DNA of 64,000 nt, taken from Gammaproteobacteria bacterium (GTDB lineage: Bacteria; Pseudomonadota; Gammaproteobacteria; Steroidobacterales; Foliamicaceae). The stretch spans positions 710,548 to 774,547 of the forward strand of contig VXYS01000004.1 of the NCBI GenBank assembly GCA_009845905.1, in the 5' to 3' direction. A program made the translations under genes and the position numbers. Within the stretch, counting starts at the first letter, position 1; each line of letters opens with the position of its first letter. Below, piece by piece: positions 35,947 through 44,783 of the stretch. The notes beneath the pieces were generated by a model. That model saw only the letters and a program-made list of their open reading frames with translations. It had not been told where the DNA came from and did no database searches.

Positions 35947-36654
35947 ATGCTGAAAAAACAAGAATTTTTCGACGCACTGGAAGCCGCGCGCAAGCCGCGC
36001 CACGGCGGCGGACACCCGTTCAGCCGGATGTGGGCGCAGGGCGCCCTGTCCCGCGAACAACTGGGGCGTTACGCGGTGCAGCACTATTACTACATCGCCC
36101 CGATCCCGCAGCAGTTCGCCGCGCTCTATGCCCGGCTGCCTGACCTCGACGCGCGCCAGCACCTGCTTGAAAACCTGCTGGGCGAGGAAATGCCGGAAAC
36201 GCCGGAAAAACGGCATCCGGACCTGCTGATCAAATTCGCCGAAGCTTGCGGCCTGTCGCGCGACGATGTCGTCAATGCGGCCCTGCGCGACGAAATCCTC
36301 CCCACCACGCGGGCCATGCGCGCCTGGATATGGGAATTGTCCACGATTCGTCACCTGGCGGAGTCGGCGGCCGGGATCATGGTTGCGCTGGAAGGCCAGC
36401 TGCCCACTCTATATCCCGCCTACGTCAAGGCGATGCGCAAGATGGGTTTCACCGAGGACGACATGGAGTTCTTTCACGTTCATATCGAGGGCGACGAGGA
36501 ACACGCCCATATCGGCCTGGAACTGACCGACCGCTACGCCACCACCGAGGCCCTCCAGGAGCGCGCCATCGCCGCGGTTCGGGCGTCCGCTTCGCTGCGG
36601 TGGAGCATGCTTGACGGCATCCAGGCCGCGCTGGTGGTGCCCAAGGCCGCCTGA
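35947..36654 (+). CDS. Haem-oxygenase-like (TenA/PqqC/CADD-type) putative di-iron oxidase
   Basis: A 235-residue all-helical protein preceded by AGGAGA. The likely metal ligands are in place: E80 or E81 and H90 (LLGEEMPETPEKRHPDLL), E149 (ALEGQ), and H179, D183 and H186 in HVHIEGDEEHAH, the H-x3-D-x2-H spacing known from CADD-like di-iron enzymes. Such proteins do N-oxygenation, C-C cleavage or cofactor synthesis. Genomic partners are two SDRs and an M20 hydrolase. It could alternatively be metal-free like PqqC, but the full ligand set argues against that. Reaction unknown. Confidence 0.78.
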   Translation: MLKKQEFFDALEAARKPRHGGGHPFSRMWAQGALSREQLGRYAVQHYYYIAPIPQQFAALYARLPDLDARQHLLENLLGEEMPETPEKRHPDLLIKFAEACGLSRDDVVNAALRDEILPTTRAMRAWIWELSTIRHLAESAAGIMVALEGQLPTLYPAYVKAMRKMGFTEDDMEFFHVHIEGDEEHAHIGLELTDRYATTEALQERAIAAVRASASLRWSMLDGIQAALVVPKAA

Positions 36655-36694
36655 GCTTGATTGAATCCGCCGGGAGCGCGGACTGAGGGGCAAC

Positions 36695-37396
36695 ATGGAG
36701 TGTGCGCTGGTAACGGGTGCGGCGGGAGGCATCGGTTCCGCCGTCGTTGAGCGGTTCGTTGAGCGTGGGCTGGCGGTGGGGGCGATGGTTTTGCCGGGGC
36801 AGGAGGCGCCGGCCGGACTGGCGCTGCCGGCGGAAGCAACCGACGAAGCCCAGGTCGCGGACGCCGTCGCGCGGTGCGCCGACGAACTGGGTCCTCCCCG
36901 CTGGGTGGTGCACACCGTGGGGATCACCGGAGAGGGGCCGTTCGTGGACGTGTCGCTGGAGGACTGGAACCGGGTCGTCGACGTCAATCTCACGTCGACG
37001 TTCCTGCTGGCGCGCTCCGTGCATCCGCATCTCAAGCAGACCGGCGGCGCCATGCTGATGTATTCGTCCACCAATGCGATCAACGGCGGCAACGAATTGT
37101 CCGGCCCCGCCTATACGGCGGCCAAGGCCGGAATCATCGGCATTGTCCGCTATCTCGCCCGCGAGTGGGCGGCCGACGGCATTCGGGTCAACGCGATCGC
37201 ACCCGGCCCGATCGATACGCCCATGCTCGACCGCCTCGGGCCGGAGCGGCGCGCCTTGCTGGGCAAACGGGCGCCGCTGGGCCGCCTCGGCACCGCGGAC
37301 GAGTGCGCGGCAATGACGGATTTCCTTTGCTCCGACGCGGCCGGGCACGTGACGGGCACAATTACCAACATATCCGGCGGCCTGCTGCTGGACTGA
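36695..37396 (+). CDS. Short-chain dehydrogenase/reductase
   Basis: A compact 233-residue SDR beginning MECALVTGAAGGIGSAVV (TGxxxGIG). The usual NNAG is HTVG here, which is degenerate. The catalytic Ser is in MYSSTNAIN and the pair is YTAAK. It is not a close match to the SDR at 35043, so the two probably act on different substrates. It follows the haem-oxygenase-like gene by 40 nt in the same direction. Confidence 0.83.
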   Translation: MECALVTGAAGGIGSAVVERFVERGLAVGAMVLPGQEAPAGLALPAEATDEAQVADAVARCADELGPPRWVVHTVGITGEGPFVDVSLEDWNRVVDVNLTSTFLLARSVHPHLKQTGGAMLMYSSTNAINGGNELSGPAYTAAKAGIIGIVRYLAREWAADGIRVNAIAPGPIDTPMLDRLGPERRALLGKRAPLGRLGTADECAAMTDFLCSDAAGHVTGTITNISGGLLLD

Positions 37397-37427
37397 CTGA
37401 CCTAAAAAATCCGAAGAGAGGGCAATC

Positions 37428-37949
37428 ATGAATATCAGAACTGCGATTTCGGGCACGACGCTGCTGGCGTTGATGCTGACGGGTGGCGCCGCCGCGGCGG
37501 ACGAAAAGAGCGTAATGGAGAAACTCGCCGCGCTGGAAGGCGACTGGATGTTTCTGGACGAGAACGGTGAGGAGACCGACATGATCGGCTCCACGTTCCG
37601 GCTCACGGCAGCCGGTTCCGCCCTGGTGGAAGTGATGGCGCCCGGCAGTCCCGACGGAGTCGAAATGGTCAACATGTACCACGCCGACGGCGACCGGGTG
37701 CTGATGACGCACTACTGCGCCGCCGGCAACCAGCCCCGCATGGAAGTGAAGGCCACGGATGACGAGAACCGCGTCGAATTGCAGTTCGAGAGCGTCACCA
37801 ACCTGGCCTCGCCCGACGCCAATCACATGCACCGCGCCGAGTATGTTTTCCACGGCGACGATCGCTTGACGACCCGCTGGTGGAGCATGCAGGACGGTAA
37901 GGTCAGCGAAGAGAACCACGTCACTATAGAACTGAAGCGCAAGAAGTAA
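37428..37949 (+). CDS. Small secreted lipocalin-like protein
   Basis: A 173-residue protein with a clear signal peptide (hydrophobic 8-22, cut after GGAAAAD) preceded by AGAGAGGG. The mature part is predominantly beta, starting KLAALEGDWMF, with MYHADGDRVLMTHYCAAGNQPRM, a pattern seen in small extracytoplasmic proteins of unknown function (DUF1579/lipocalin-like). No catalytic residues are evident. It may bind a hydrophobic ligand handled by the surrounding enzymes; this is inference. Confidence 0.65.
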   Translation: MNIRTAISGTTLLALMLTGGAAAADEKSVMEKLAALEGDWMFLDENGEETDMIGSTFRLTAAGSALVEVMAPGSPDGVEMVNMYHADGDRVLMTHYCAAGNQPRMEVKATDDENRVELQFESVTNLASPDANHMHRAEYVFHGDDRLTTRWWSMQDGKVSEENHVTIELKRKK

Positions 37950-37979
37950 TCTGATTCTCACCAATCGGAGGGTGGCCCG

Positions 37980-39200
37980 ATGCTGCCGATCGATCCGCAG
38001 CGGATGCTCGCGGACCTCCGCGCGCTTGCGGAGTTCGGCAAACTGGGCACCGGCGTCAATCGGCGCTCGCTCACACCAGAGGACCTGGCCGCTCGCGACT
38101 GGCTGCTGGCGCGAATGCGGGCTGCGGGGCTCGATGCGCGAATCGACGGAATCGGCAGCGTGGCCGGACGCACCCCCGGCAGCCGGCGGCACATCCTGAT
38201 CGGCTCGCACACCGATTCGGTGCCCAAGGGCGGGTGGCTGGACGGCTCGATGGGGGTGATCTTCGGACTGGAGATTGCGCGGGCCTGCGTGGAGGCCGGC
38301 CGAAGGGACGACCCGGGCGTGGAGGTGATTTCCTTCATCGACGAGGAAGGACGGTTCGCCAGTCTGCTGGGAAGCGCCGTGTTCGCCGGTAAAGTGGACG
38401 AGTCGGATATCGGAAAGCTCAGGGACGAACGGGGCGAAAAGCTGGAAAGCGCATTGCAAGCGGCCGGTTACGCCGGGCGGGAGTTGTTGCGCTGCGAACC
38501 GGCGCGCCACGCGGCCTACCTCGAGGCGCACATCGAACAGGGCCCGGTACTGGAGACCGCCGGGAAGCGGATCGGACTGGTGACCGACATCGTTGGCGTG
38601 TCCCGCTGTGAGGTCGTGTTCACGGGCCAGGCCGATCACGCGGGCACCGTGCCGATGGGACTGCGCCGGGACGCGGCTGCCGCGCTGTACGCATTTGCCG
38701 ACGAATTTGCGCGATTCTGCAGCGTAGAGGGGAGCGACCGGACCGTCTGGAACCTGGGGATCGTGGCGATGGACCCGGGCGCCTACAACGTCGTGACCCG
38801 TCAGGCCCGCCTGGGCGTGGAGTACCGCGATCCGTCGGAGTCCGTGCTCGATCGCATCAGGCAATACATCCACGATAGCGCAGCGAACGTGGCGAAACGG
38901 CACCGCGTTTCCGCGGAAGTCGTCGCGGGCGCGGGGATCCGTCCGAACCCGATGGACGAATCCATCCTGCGCCACCTGGAGAAGGCCGCCGGCGACCTCG
39001 GCGCATCGAGCATTCGCATGCCCAGCGGCGCGGGCCACGACGCGACGATGCTCGCGCCATTGATCCCCTCCGCGATGATGTTCGTGCCCAGCATCGGCGG
39101 CCGCAGCCATGACATCTCCGAGGACACGCGCGAAGAGGACATTGTGCTGGGGCTGAAGGTGCTGGCGCGCGCGGTAGAGCGGATCATCGCCTCCGCGTGA
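37980..39200 (+). CDS. M20-family amidohydrolase (N-carbamoyl-amino-acid hydrolase / allantoate amidohydrolase type)
   Basis: A 406-residue dimetal hydrolase. Metal ligands match the carbamoylase subgroup: H77 and D88 in GSHTDSVPKGGWLDG, E122/E123 in DEEGRF, a His in AHIEQGPVLE and the last His in GGRSHDISE. The dimerisation domain sits in the middle. Members hydrolyse N-carbamoyl amino acids, beta-ureidopropionate or allantoate; the exact substrate cannot be read. Last gene of the plus-strand run that starts at acuI. Confidence 0.86.
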   Translation: MLPIDPQRMLADLRALAEFGKLGTGVNRRSLTPEDLAARDWLLARMRAAGLDARIDGIGSVAGRTPGSRRHILIGSHTDSVPKGGWLDGSMGVIFGLEIARACVEAGRRDDPGVEVISFIDEEGRFASLLGSAVFAGKVDESDIGKLRDERGEKLESALQAAGYAGRELLRCEPARHAAYLEAHIEQGPVLETAGKRIGLVTDIVGVSRCEVVFTGQADHAGTVPMGLRRDAAAALYAFADEFARFCSVEGSDRTVWNLGIVAMDPGAYNVVTRQARLGVEYRDPSESVLDRIRQYIHDSAANVAKRHRVSAEVVAGAGIRPNPMDESILRHLEKAAGDLGASSIRMPSGAGHDATMLAPLIPSAMMFVPSIGGRSHDISEDTREEDIVLGLKVLARAVERIIASA

Positions 39201-39245
39201 TCCGGAAAAGAGGGCCTAGCAGCTCTCTTCGAGGGCGGGGACGCT

Positions 39246-39264
39246 GTGGGGGACATGCCCCCAC
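39246..39264. repeat. Short G/C hairpin downstream of the M20 hydrolase
   Basis: GTGGGGG-ACATG-CCCCCAC, a perfect 7-bp stem with 5-nt loop. On the minus strand it is preceded by GGGAG, resembling the GGGAG-led hairpin repeats in valS and at 58240. It may be a diverged member of that family or part of the transcription end of the plus-strand operon. Confidence 0.5.
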
Positions 39265-39282
39265 TCCCAGGGGCGCCGAAAA

Positions 39283-39312
39283 GCGAAAGCCCGGATTTCG
39301 CCGGGCTTTCGC
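39283..39312 (-). terminator. Intrinsic terminator between convergent genes
   Basis: A 12-bp perfect stem GCGAAAGCCCGG/CCGGGCTTTCGC with 6-nt loop. In the minus direction it is followed by CTTTTC, placing it 23 nt past the stop of the TonB receptor. In the plus direction no U-run follows, but the hairpin could still hinder read-through from the M20 hydrolase gene. Confidence 0.78.
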
Positions 39313-39335
39313 GTCTTGCGGGTTTCAGGCAGTCG

Positions 39336-41621
39336 CTAGAACGAGTAGCTGATGCTCGCCGTAATGAGCTGCGGCTGGCCCAGCGTACCGATCACGATGA
39401 TCTCGTCCGCATCGCCGTCCAGGAAAAAGAAGTCCGGGAAGGTCTGCACATCGGTGTAGTAGTCCTCGTCCAGCAGGTTCTCGATGTTCACTGCCCATTC
39501 CCATCTCTCGCTGGCCAGGCTGAACTGGGCGCCCACCAGCGTGAAGCTGGGGTTGACCACGCTGACACCGGCCGGATCGGACAATCGCAAGCCCGTGTAC
39601 TTGCCGTTATGGCTGACCTGCACGCTGGCGTTGAAGGTCATTCCGTTGGCCAGCGGCTGCACGTAGTCGGCGGCCACGTTCCAACTGAAGTCGGGTGTAA
39701 CCGGCGGCGTGTCCCCGCCGATGTCCTTCAATATCGGATTGCCGTCGGCGTCGGCGCCGGACACCACGCTCGTGCCGCTGTCCCACTCGGCCTCGATCCA
39801 GCCGGCGGACAACGCCACGGATAGAGCATCGCTCACCGCCACACTGACTTCCGCCTCCACGCCAAACTGCTTGGAGTCGCCGACGTTGTTGATCAGTTCA
39901 ACGATACCTGCGCCCTCGGCCGGAATCTGCGTTTCGATCTGGCGCTGGTTGTAGTCGATGAAGTAGGCCGCAATCGTTGCCGATCCCCGGCCATCCATCA
40001 GGCGGCCCTTCCAGCCTGTCTCAAAACTGGTGGCGTCCTCGGAATCGAAAGCCGGCAAGTAGTCCGGAACGTCCTCGCTGATATTGAAACCGCCCGGTTC
40101 GAATCCGCGCGCGACCGTACCGTAAAGCATCGAATCATCGCTGAGCCAGCGCGTCACGGAAACCCTCGGAAGAATCTCCGTACCGCTGTCGCTGCCTGTG
40201 TGGTTGGTGCTGAAGCGCAGCGTCTCGTTCTTCCAGCGGTCGGCGCGCAAGCCCACGCCCAGTTCCCAGTCGCCCATGTCGTAGGTGGCGTTGATGAACG
40301 CAGCGAGGTGGCTCTTGTCGCGGATGCGTTTCTCGAAAGGCGTCAGCGCAACTTCACCGGTTTCCTCCGCCTCGGTCACGGTTTCGCCGGCCCAGACGCC
40401 GGTGCACATCAGTCCGGCCGCGCAACCCAGCGGACCGCTGATATTGCCGTCCGCATAGATCACCGTGTCGTACCAGACCAGGTCGGAGTCCATCTTTTCG
40501 TCGTACTTGGAGTAGTACACGCCGCCCAGCCACTGGAACGGCCCCTCATCCGTGGATGTGAAGCGTATTTCCTGGGTCAGCACGTCCATGTCCTCGGGAC
40601 GGAAAAGCGAGAGCAGGTATTCCTCCCTCTGGTCGAGATCGGTATAGCGGAAGCTCTCGGTGGTTGTGTAGGAAGACACCGACGTGATGTCGTAGCCGTT
40701 CAGCTCCCAGACCAGTTCCACCATGCCCGAGGTGGTGTCGCGTTCGTGGCGTGGATTGTTGCTGGCAGGCACTTCGTTGGGGTGCTCGAGGTTGCCCTCG
40801 TCCAGTTCCCTTATCCAGGTGTTGTTCGGGCCTTCGAACTCGTTGGAGCGCACCGAGACGTACGCGGAGAGATTGTCGCCCAGCGGCCCGGCCAGAGAAA
40901 CGCGCACGCCGGATTCCTCCGTATTGCCGATGTCCTCGTCGTTGTTGCCGGCGATTCCGTTGAGCCGCGTCGGATTCGGATTGCGCAGATATCCGTCGTT
41001 GCTCACCCAGAAACCGAACGCCCGCATGGCCCAGTCGCCTGCGCCCAGCGGCAGGTTGAGGCTGCCCTCCACGTCGAAAATGCCCTGGTCGCCGACCACG
41101 CCCTTGACGCGCCCGAACATGGAATCGCTGTCCGGACGGGCGCTGACGAACTTGACCGCGCCGCCGATGTTGCTTCCGCCGTACAGCGTGCCCTGCGGCC
41201 CTTTCAGTACCTCGATGCGCTCAAGGTCGCCGAACCGCGACGAGGCGTCCGAGAAGAGCTGGACATCGTCGAGGTAGAAGCCCACGCCCTGCGTATTGCC
41301 GAAAGCGCCCAGGCCACGGACGGACACGTTGGGAAAACCGTCGAGGCGGGTGGACAGGTTGAGGTTGGGGATCTGGAAGCCCACGTCCTCCAGGCCCTTG
41401 ATGTTCTGGCGGTCGATGTCGGCTCCGGTGATTACCGATACCGACTCGGGGATCTCCAGCAGGCTCTCCGCGCGTTTCCGCGCGGTCACCACAATCTCTT
41501 CGAATTCCCCGGCGGCGCTCTCCTGTGCTGTCGCCGTCCCTGCTGGCAGTAAGGAAATGGAAAAAGCTGAGATCGCAGCTATTGATCCAAGCCACGCAAA
41601 GTTTCTTGAAAACTTCAGCAT
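39336..41621 (-). CDS. TonB-dependent outer-membrane receptor
   Basis: 761 residues from the ATG at 41621; the frame runs on upstream across the divergent gene, but the signal peptide (SISLLPAGTATAQ, about 21-35) sets the start. TonB box EEIVVTARKRAESL follows, then the plug with VSVRGLGAFGNTQ and LKGPQGTLYGG, and a C-terminal 22-strand barrel ending in ITASISYSF (terminal Phe). Substrate not recognised; the neighbouring flavoprotein and amidohydrolase give no firm hint. It ends at a strong terminator. Confidence 0.9.
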   Translation of the reverse strand: MLKFSRNFAWLGSIAAISAFSISLLPAGTATAQESAAGEFEEIVVTARKRAESLLEIPESVSVITGADIDRQNIKGLEDVGFQIPNLNLSTRLDGFPNVSVRGLGAFGNTQGVGFYLDDVQLFSDASSRFGDLERIEVLKGPQGTLYGGSNIGGAVKFVSARPDSDSMFGRVKGVVGDQGIFDVEGSLNLPLGAGDWAMRAFGFWVSNDGYLRNPNPTRLNGIAGNNDEDIGNTEESGVRVSLAGPLGDNLSAYVSVRSNEFEGPNNTWIRELDEGNLEHPNEVPASNNPRHERDTTSGMVELVWELNGYDITSVSSYTTTESFRYTDLDQREEYLLSLFRPEDMDVLTQEIRFTSTDEGPFQWLGGVYYSKYDEKMDSDLVWYDTVIYADGNISGPLGCAAGLMCTGVWAGETVTEAEETGEVALTPFEKRIRDKSHLAAFINATYDMGDWELGVGLRADRWKNETLRFSTNHTGSDSGTEILPRVSVTRWLSDDSMLYGTVARGFEPGGFNISEDVPDYLPAFDSEDATSFETGWKGRLMDGRGSATIAAYFIDYNQRQIETQIPAEGAGIVELINNVGDSKQFGVEAEVSVAVSDALSVALSAGWIEAEWDSGTSVVSGADADGNPILKDIGGDTPPVTPDFSWNVAADYVQPLANGMTFNASVQVSHNGKYTGLRLSDPAGVSVVNPSFTLVGAQFSLASERWEWAVNIENLLDEDYYTDVQTFPDFFFLDGDADEIIVIGTLGQPQLITASISYSF

Positions 41622-41759
41622 GCTGGCGTCCCCCAATACTGACCGAACTATTGATTCTGCATATATTCCGGCCTGAATCAAGCAAACCTCATTCCGTGTC
41701 CGATCCCATTGCGCCATAATGGATTGCCGCCGAACCGGCGCTGCAGACGGAGCTCCCGC

Positions 41760-43151
41760 TTGAGCGAACACCTCAACGAGAACACCATCGCCGTTCTCAG
41801 CCGGCAGGGTCATTCCCTGATGACCGGCGACTCCGTGGGCGAGCGCCACAGCGTGGATTTCACCGCGGAAAACGCTTTCCGCCCGTCTGTGGTGGTGCGC
41901 CCCGGCTCCACGGAGGAAGTCTCGCGTCTGCTGAAGACCTGCCACGAACTCGGGCAGCCGGTGGTCGTGCAGGGCGGCATGACGGGCCTGGCCGGCGGCG
42001 CCACGCCGCAGGCGGGCGAGTTGGCCCTGTCGCTTGAGCGGCTCAACGGCATAGAAGAGCTGGATGCAGCCGCCATGACCATTACCGCCTGGGCCGGCAC
42101 GCCGCTGCAGGTGATCCAGGAAGCGGCGCGGGACGCGGGATTTCATCTGCCGCTGGACTTCGGCGCGCGCGGTTCCTGCCATATCGGCGGGGCGATCGCC
42201 ACCAATGCCGGCGGCAACCAGGTCATACGTTTCGGCATGACCCGCAACCTGGTGCTGGGACTGGAAGCCGTGCTGGCGGACGGTACGGTCATCAGTTCCC
42301 TGAACAAGATGCTCAAGAACAACGCCGGGTATGACTTGAAGCAGTTGTTCGTGGGCACCGAGGGAACGCTGGGCGTGATCACGCGCGCGGTCTTGCGTCT
42401 CTATCCCATGCTTGAGAGCACCTGCACCGCACTGTGCGCCGTGCGGTCGTTCGATCCTGCCGTTTCGCTGCTCCGTGAGCTGCAGGGCAAGCTGGGCGGC
42501 TCGGTGAGCGCGTATGAAGTCATGTGGTCGCCCTATTTCGACCGCGTGATCGGGCACAGCGACAGCCTGCGCTCGCCTTTCGACCGGGATTACCCGATTT
42601 ACGCGCTGGTGGAAGCGGAAGGCTCGGACCAGGAAACGGACAGCCGTCGATTCGAGGAAGTCCTGGCCGGCGCGCTTGAGGCCGGACTGATCGATGACGC
42701 GGCGATCGCGCAGTCGGAAAAGGACCGGCAATCGTTCTGGAACATCCGCGACGGCGTGGCGGAGATCACCGCCGACCTTCTGCCCTACGCGAGCCTGGAC
42801 GTGAGCATGGACATCGCCGAAATGGCGGAATTCCTGGATGAGTTCGACACGGAACTCAAGGAGGCGTTACCGGATGCCATCAACCTGGTGTTCGGACACA
42901 TCGGCGACAACAACCTGCACCTGTTCGTGAGCACGCGCCGCGAAGGCGATCTGACGACCATCTTCGATATCGGTTACCGCCTGACCGGAGCGCACGGCGG
43001 CTCAATTTCGGCGGAGCACGGCATCGGCGTGCTCAAGCGCGACTATCTGCACCTGTCGCGGAGTCCCGAAGAAGTCGAACTGATGCGGCGCCTGAAGCAG
43101 GCCCTCGACCCCAGGGGCATCCTCAACCCCGGCCGCGTAATCCCCGCCTAG
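41760..43151 (+). CDS. FAD-linked oxidase, D-2-hydroxyacid dehydrogenase (GlcD/D2HGDH) family
   Basis: 463 residues from TTG 41760 with GGAGC 9 nt upstream. The N-terminal FAD-binding PCMH domain has VVQGGMTGLAGG, GARGSCHIGGAIATNAGG and GTEGTLGVIT. The C-terminal domain has the metal/substrate motif FGHIGDNNLHLF and the signature SAEHGIGVLKR. Members oxidise D-lactate, glycolate or D-2-hydroxyglutarate. It is convergent with glyoxalase I (1-nt gap); a D-lactate role would fit the glyoxalase product, but this is inference. Confidence 0.88.
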   Translation: MSEHLNENTIAVLSRQGHSLMTGDSVGERHSVDFTAENAFRPSVVVRPGSTEEVSRLLKTCHELGQPVVVQGGMTGLAGGATPQAGELALSLERLNGIEELDAAAMTITAWAGTPLQVIQEAARDAGFHLPLDFGARGSCHIGGAIATNAGGNQVIRFGMTRNLVLGLEAVLADGTVISSLNKMLKNNAGYDLKQLFVGTEGTLGVITRAVLRLYPMLESTCTALCAVRSFDPAVSLLRELQGKLGGSVSAYEVMWSPYFDRVIGHSDSLRSPFDRDYPIYALVEAEGSDQETDSRRFEEVLAGALEAGLIDDAAIAQSEKDRQSFWNIRDGVAEITADLLPYASLDVSMDIAEMAEFLDEFDTELKEALPDAINLVFGHIGDNNLHLFVSTRREGDLTTIFDIGYRLTGAHGGSISAEHGIGVLKRDYLHLSRSPEEVELMRRLKQALDPRGILNPGRVIPA

Positions 43152-43152
43152 A

Positions 43153-43704
43153 TCAGCCGGTCATGGCGACGGCCATGGAGCCGCAGCTGTCGGCTTCGAG
43201 GATTTCGATCCAATAGCCGTCGGGGTCCTTGATGAAGGCCAGCCCTTTCATCTTGCCGTCGTCCGGACGCTTTACGAACTCCACGCCCAGCTCCTCGAAG
43301 CGCTTGCAGGCCGCATAGACGTCCGGAACGGACAGCCCGATGTGGCCGAAACCGCGGGGATCGGCGTTGCCGTCGTGGTAGCCGGCGAAATCGTCGTCGC
43401 TCTCCGTGCCCCAGTTGTGGGTCAGCTCGATCATCGCCTTCTGCCGGAACGCGTAGGCGGCGCGCGCCTCGGCGCCGTCGGGAATGGGTTCGTCGTCTTC
43501 GGTGACGTAGCCCATGAAATACAGCGAGAACTCCATTTCCGGAAACCGGAACTCCTTGATCAGCGTCATCCCCAGGATCCGGGAATAAAAATCCAGCGAC
43601 CGCCGCGGATCCTTGATCCGCAGCATCGTCTGGTTCATCACATATCCCCTGGTTTCGGGGACCGATACGACCTGCCCCTCTACCGCGGCTGGTTGACCGG
43701 ACAT
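43153..43704 (-). CDS. gloA: Lactoylglutathione lyase (glyoxalase I)
   Basis: Converts the methylglyoxal-glutathione hemithioacetal to S-D-lactoylglutathione. 183 residues; metal ligands visible as Q25 ([10 protein letters not shown]), E93 (MIELTHNWG), H121 (GFGHIGLSV) and E167 (WIEILE), the Gln/Glu/His/Glu set of the longer, Zn-type enzymes. The start is taken at [10 protein letters not shown]; upstream codons overlap the cupin gene. It lies 7 nt downstream of the cupin gene, probably co-transcribed. Confidence 0.92.
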   Translation of the reverse strand: MSGQPAAVEGQVVSVPETRGYVMNQTMLRIKDPRRSLDFYSRILGMTLIKEFRFPEMEFSLYFMGYVTEDDEPIPDGAEARAAYAFRQKAMIELTHNWGTESDDDFAGYHDGNADPRGFGHIGLSVPDVYAACKRFEELGVEFVKRPDDGKMKGLAFIKDPDGYWIEILEADSCGSMAVAMTG

Positions 43705-43711
43705 CGGGAAC

Positions 43712-44158
43712 TCAGCTCCCGGCGGTGGCGTTCCAGGCGTCGAGGACCTGCTTGCAGCCGACCAGCGCGATGGTGTTGCCATCGTCGTCCAGGAAGTTCA
43801 GCGGACCCAGGAAGGTCATGTAGAACTCGCTGTCCTCCGGGAATTCGGTGTGGTCGTGCTGGGCATTGCAGGCTTCGTAACCGTAGCCCGGCGCCACCGC
43901 GGTGTCGCCGCCTTCGTCGGTGCCGCCGCGAACGTGCATGCGCCCCTTGGTAAGAAAGTACTCGCCCGGACCCATGTGCACATGCTTGGCAAAAGACGAA
44001 CCGGCCTTGCAATCGAAGATCGCGGTCCAGGCTCCTGCTTCCGGCGAAACGTGCAGCAGCTTCCACTTGATGTCGCCTGCGCACAGGCCTTGCGGGAAAT
44101 CTACCCAGTCCACGGCATCCATCTGGACGTAACTGCCGGTGGGAGAATTGTCAGCCAT
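43712..44158 (-). CDS. ChrR-like cupin protein
   Basis: A 148-residue single-domain cupin. Conserved metal-site motif [22 protein letters not shown] (about 58-79, His/His/Glu plus a later His in NAQHDHTEF). Similar cupins include anti-sigma ChrR C-domains and acetylacetone or dihydroxyacetophenone dioxygenases. The reaction is not evident. It shares its transcript with gloA, so it may act on a reactive carbonyl compound (inference). Confidence 0.7.
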   Translation of the reverse strand: MADNSPTGSYVQMDAVDWVDFPQGLCAGDIKWKLLHVSPEAGAWTAIFDCKAGSSFAKHVHMGPGEYFLTKGRMHVRGGTDEGGDTAVAPGYGYEACNAQHDHTEFPEDSEFYMTFLGPLNFLDDDGNTIALVGCKQVLDAWNATAGS

Positions 44159-44271
44159 TTTTTCCTCCTAAGGCGCCGCCGCAACCGGCCCGTCCGGCGG
44201 CGGGGCAGCCTGCAAAACGGGACTCAATCCTAACTACGGTCCCGGAACGGGTCAATACAACGCCGTGTCGG

Positions 44272-44757
44272 CTAGTACTCGTATATTTCTATTGCCTGGG
44301 CCGTCATCGTGTATCCCGAATAAGCGAGAAGGGATTCGCGAAACTCGGTCTTCAGTTCCCCCGTCGCCCAGATCGGCTCCCAGGTCGATTCGAGATCCAT
44401 CGGCTCTTCCGCCGTAATGTAAACAATCTGGTTGGCGGGCGGCGGAGGATAGTGAATGCATGCCCCGAAGTAGGGAACCAGCAGGAATTCGCTCACTTTG
44501 CCTTCCTCGGAGACCTCCAGGGGCACGACGAATCCCGGAATCTTCACCAGAACGCCGTTGAGCTCTTCGACCACGCCCGTGGGAAAGGCCGGCATCGCAA
44601 ACGGATCGAACGAGTTGTTCCCCGGCTGCTCGGTCGCTTCGGAAGCGGGAATCAGATCGTCCCAGGTGAGCTCACGGGCGTCGTCGGCAATCGCAATTCC
44701 GCCGAGAAGCAGCGTCACCGCGATCCCCTGCCGAATGACTCGATTCGAAACGTTCAT
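44272..44757 (-). CDS. Secreted DUF3299 protein of the zinc transport cluster
   Basis: A 161-residue exported protein: signal peptide about 1-24 (VTLLLGGIAIADD). DUF3299 hallmarks are IPGFVVPLEV and FLLVPYFGACIHYPPPPANQIVY with a single Cys and His that could bind metal. It is the last gene of the minus-strand cluster with a MacB-type permease, ATPase, DUF2796 protein and ZnuD-like receptor, where DUF3299 genes usually occur. Likely a periplasmic accessory of the transporter; mechanism unknown. Confidence 0.8.
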   Translation of the reverse strand: MNVSNRVIRQGIAVTLLLGGIAIADDARELTWDDLIPASEATEQPGNNSFDPFAMPAFPTGVVEELNGVLVKIPGFVVPLEVSEEGKVSEFLLVPYFGACIHYPPPPANQIVYITAEEPMDLESTWEPIWATGELKTEFRESLLAYSGYTMTAQAIEIYEY

Positions 44758-44783
44758 GTTCTCTCCATTTTAGCGCCGCGGCG

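Noticed and set aside
41622..41759. Promoters for the divergent TonB receptor and FAD oxidase
   Set aside because: CATAAT (41715-41720) and TATATG-like hexamers are visible but without acceptable -35 boxes, so no promoter is called.
39336..42731. Longer reading of the TonB receptor starting near 42731
   Set aside because: The extra 370 residues are antisense to the FAD oxidase; a signal peptide directly after 41621 fixes the start.
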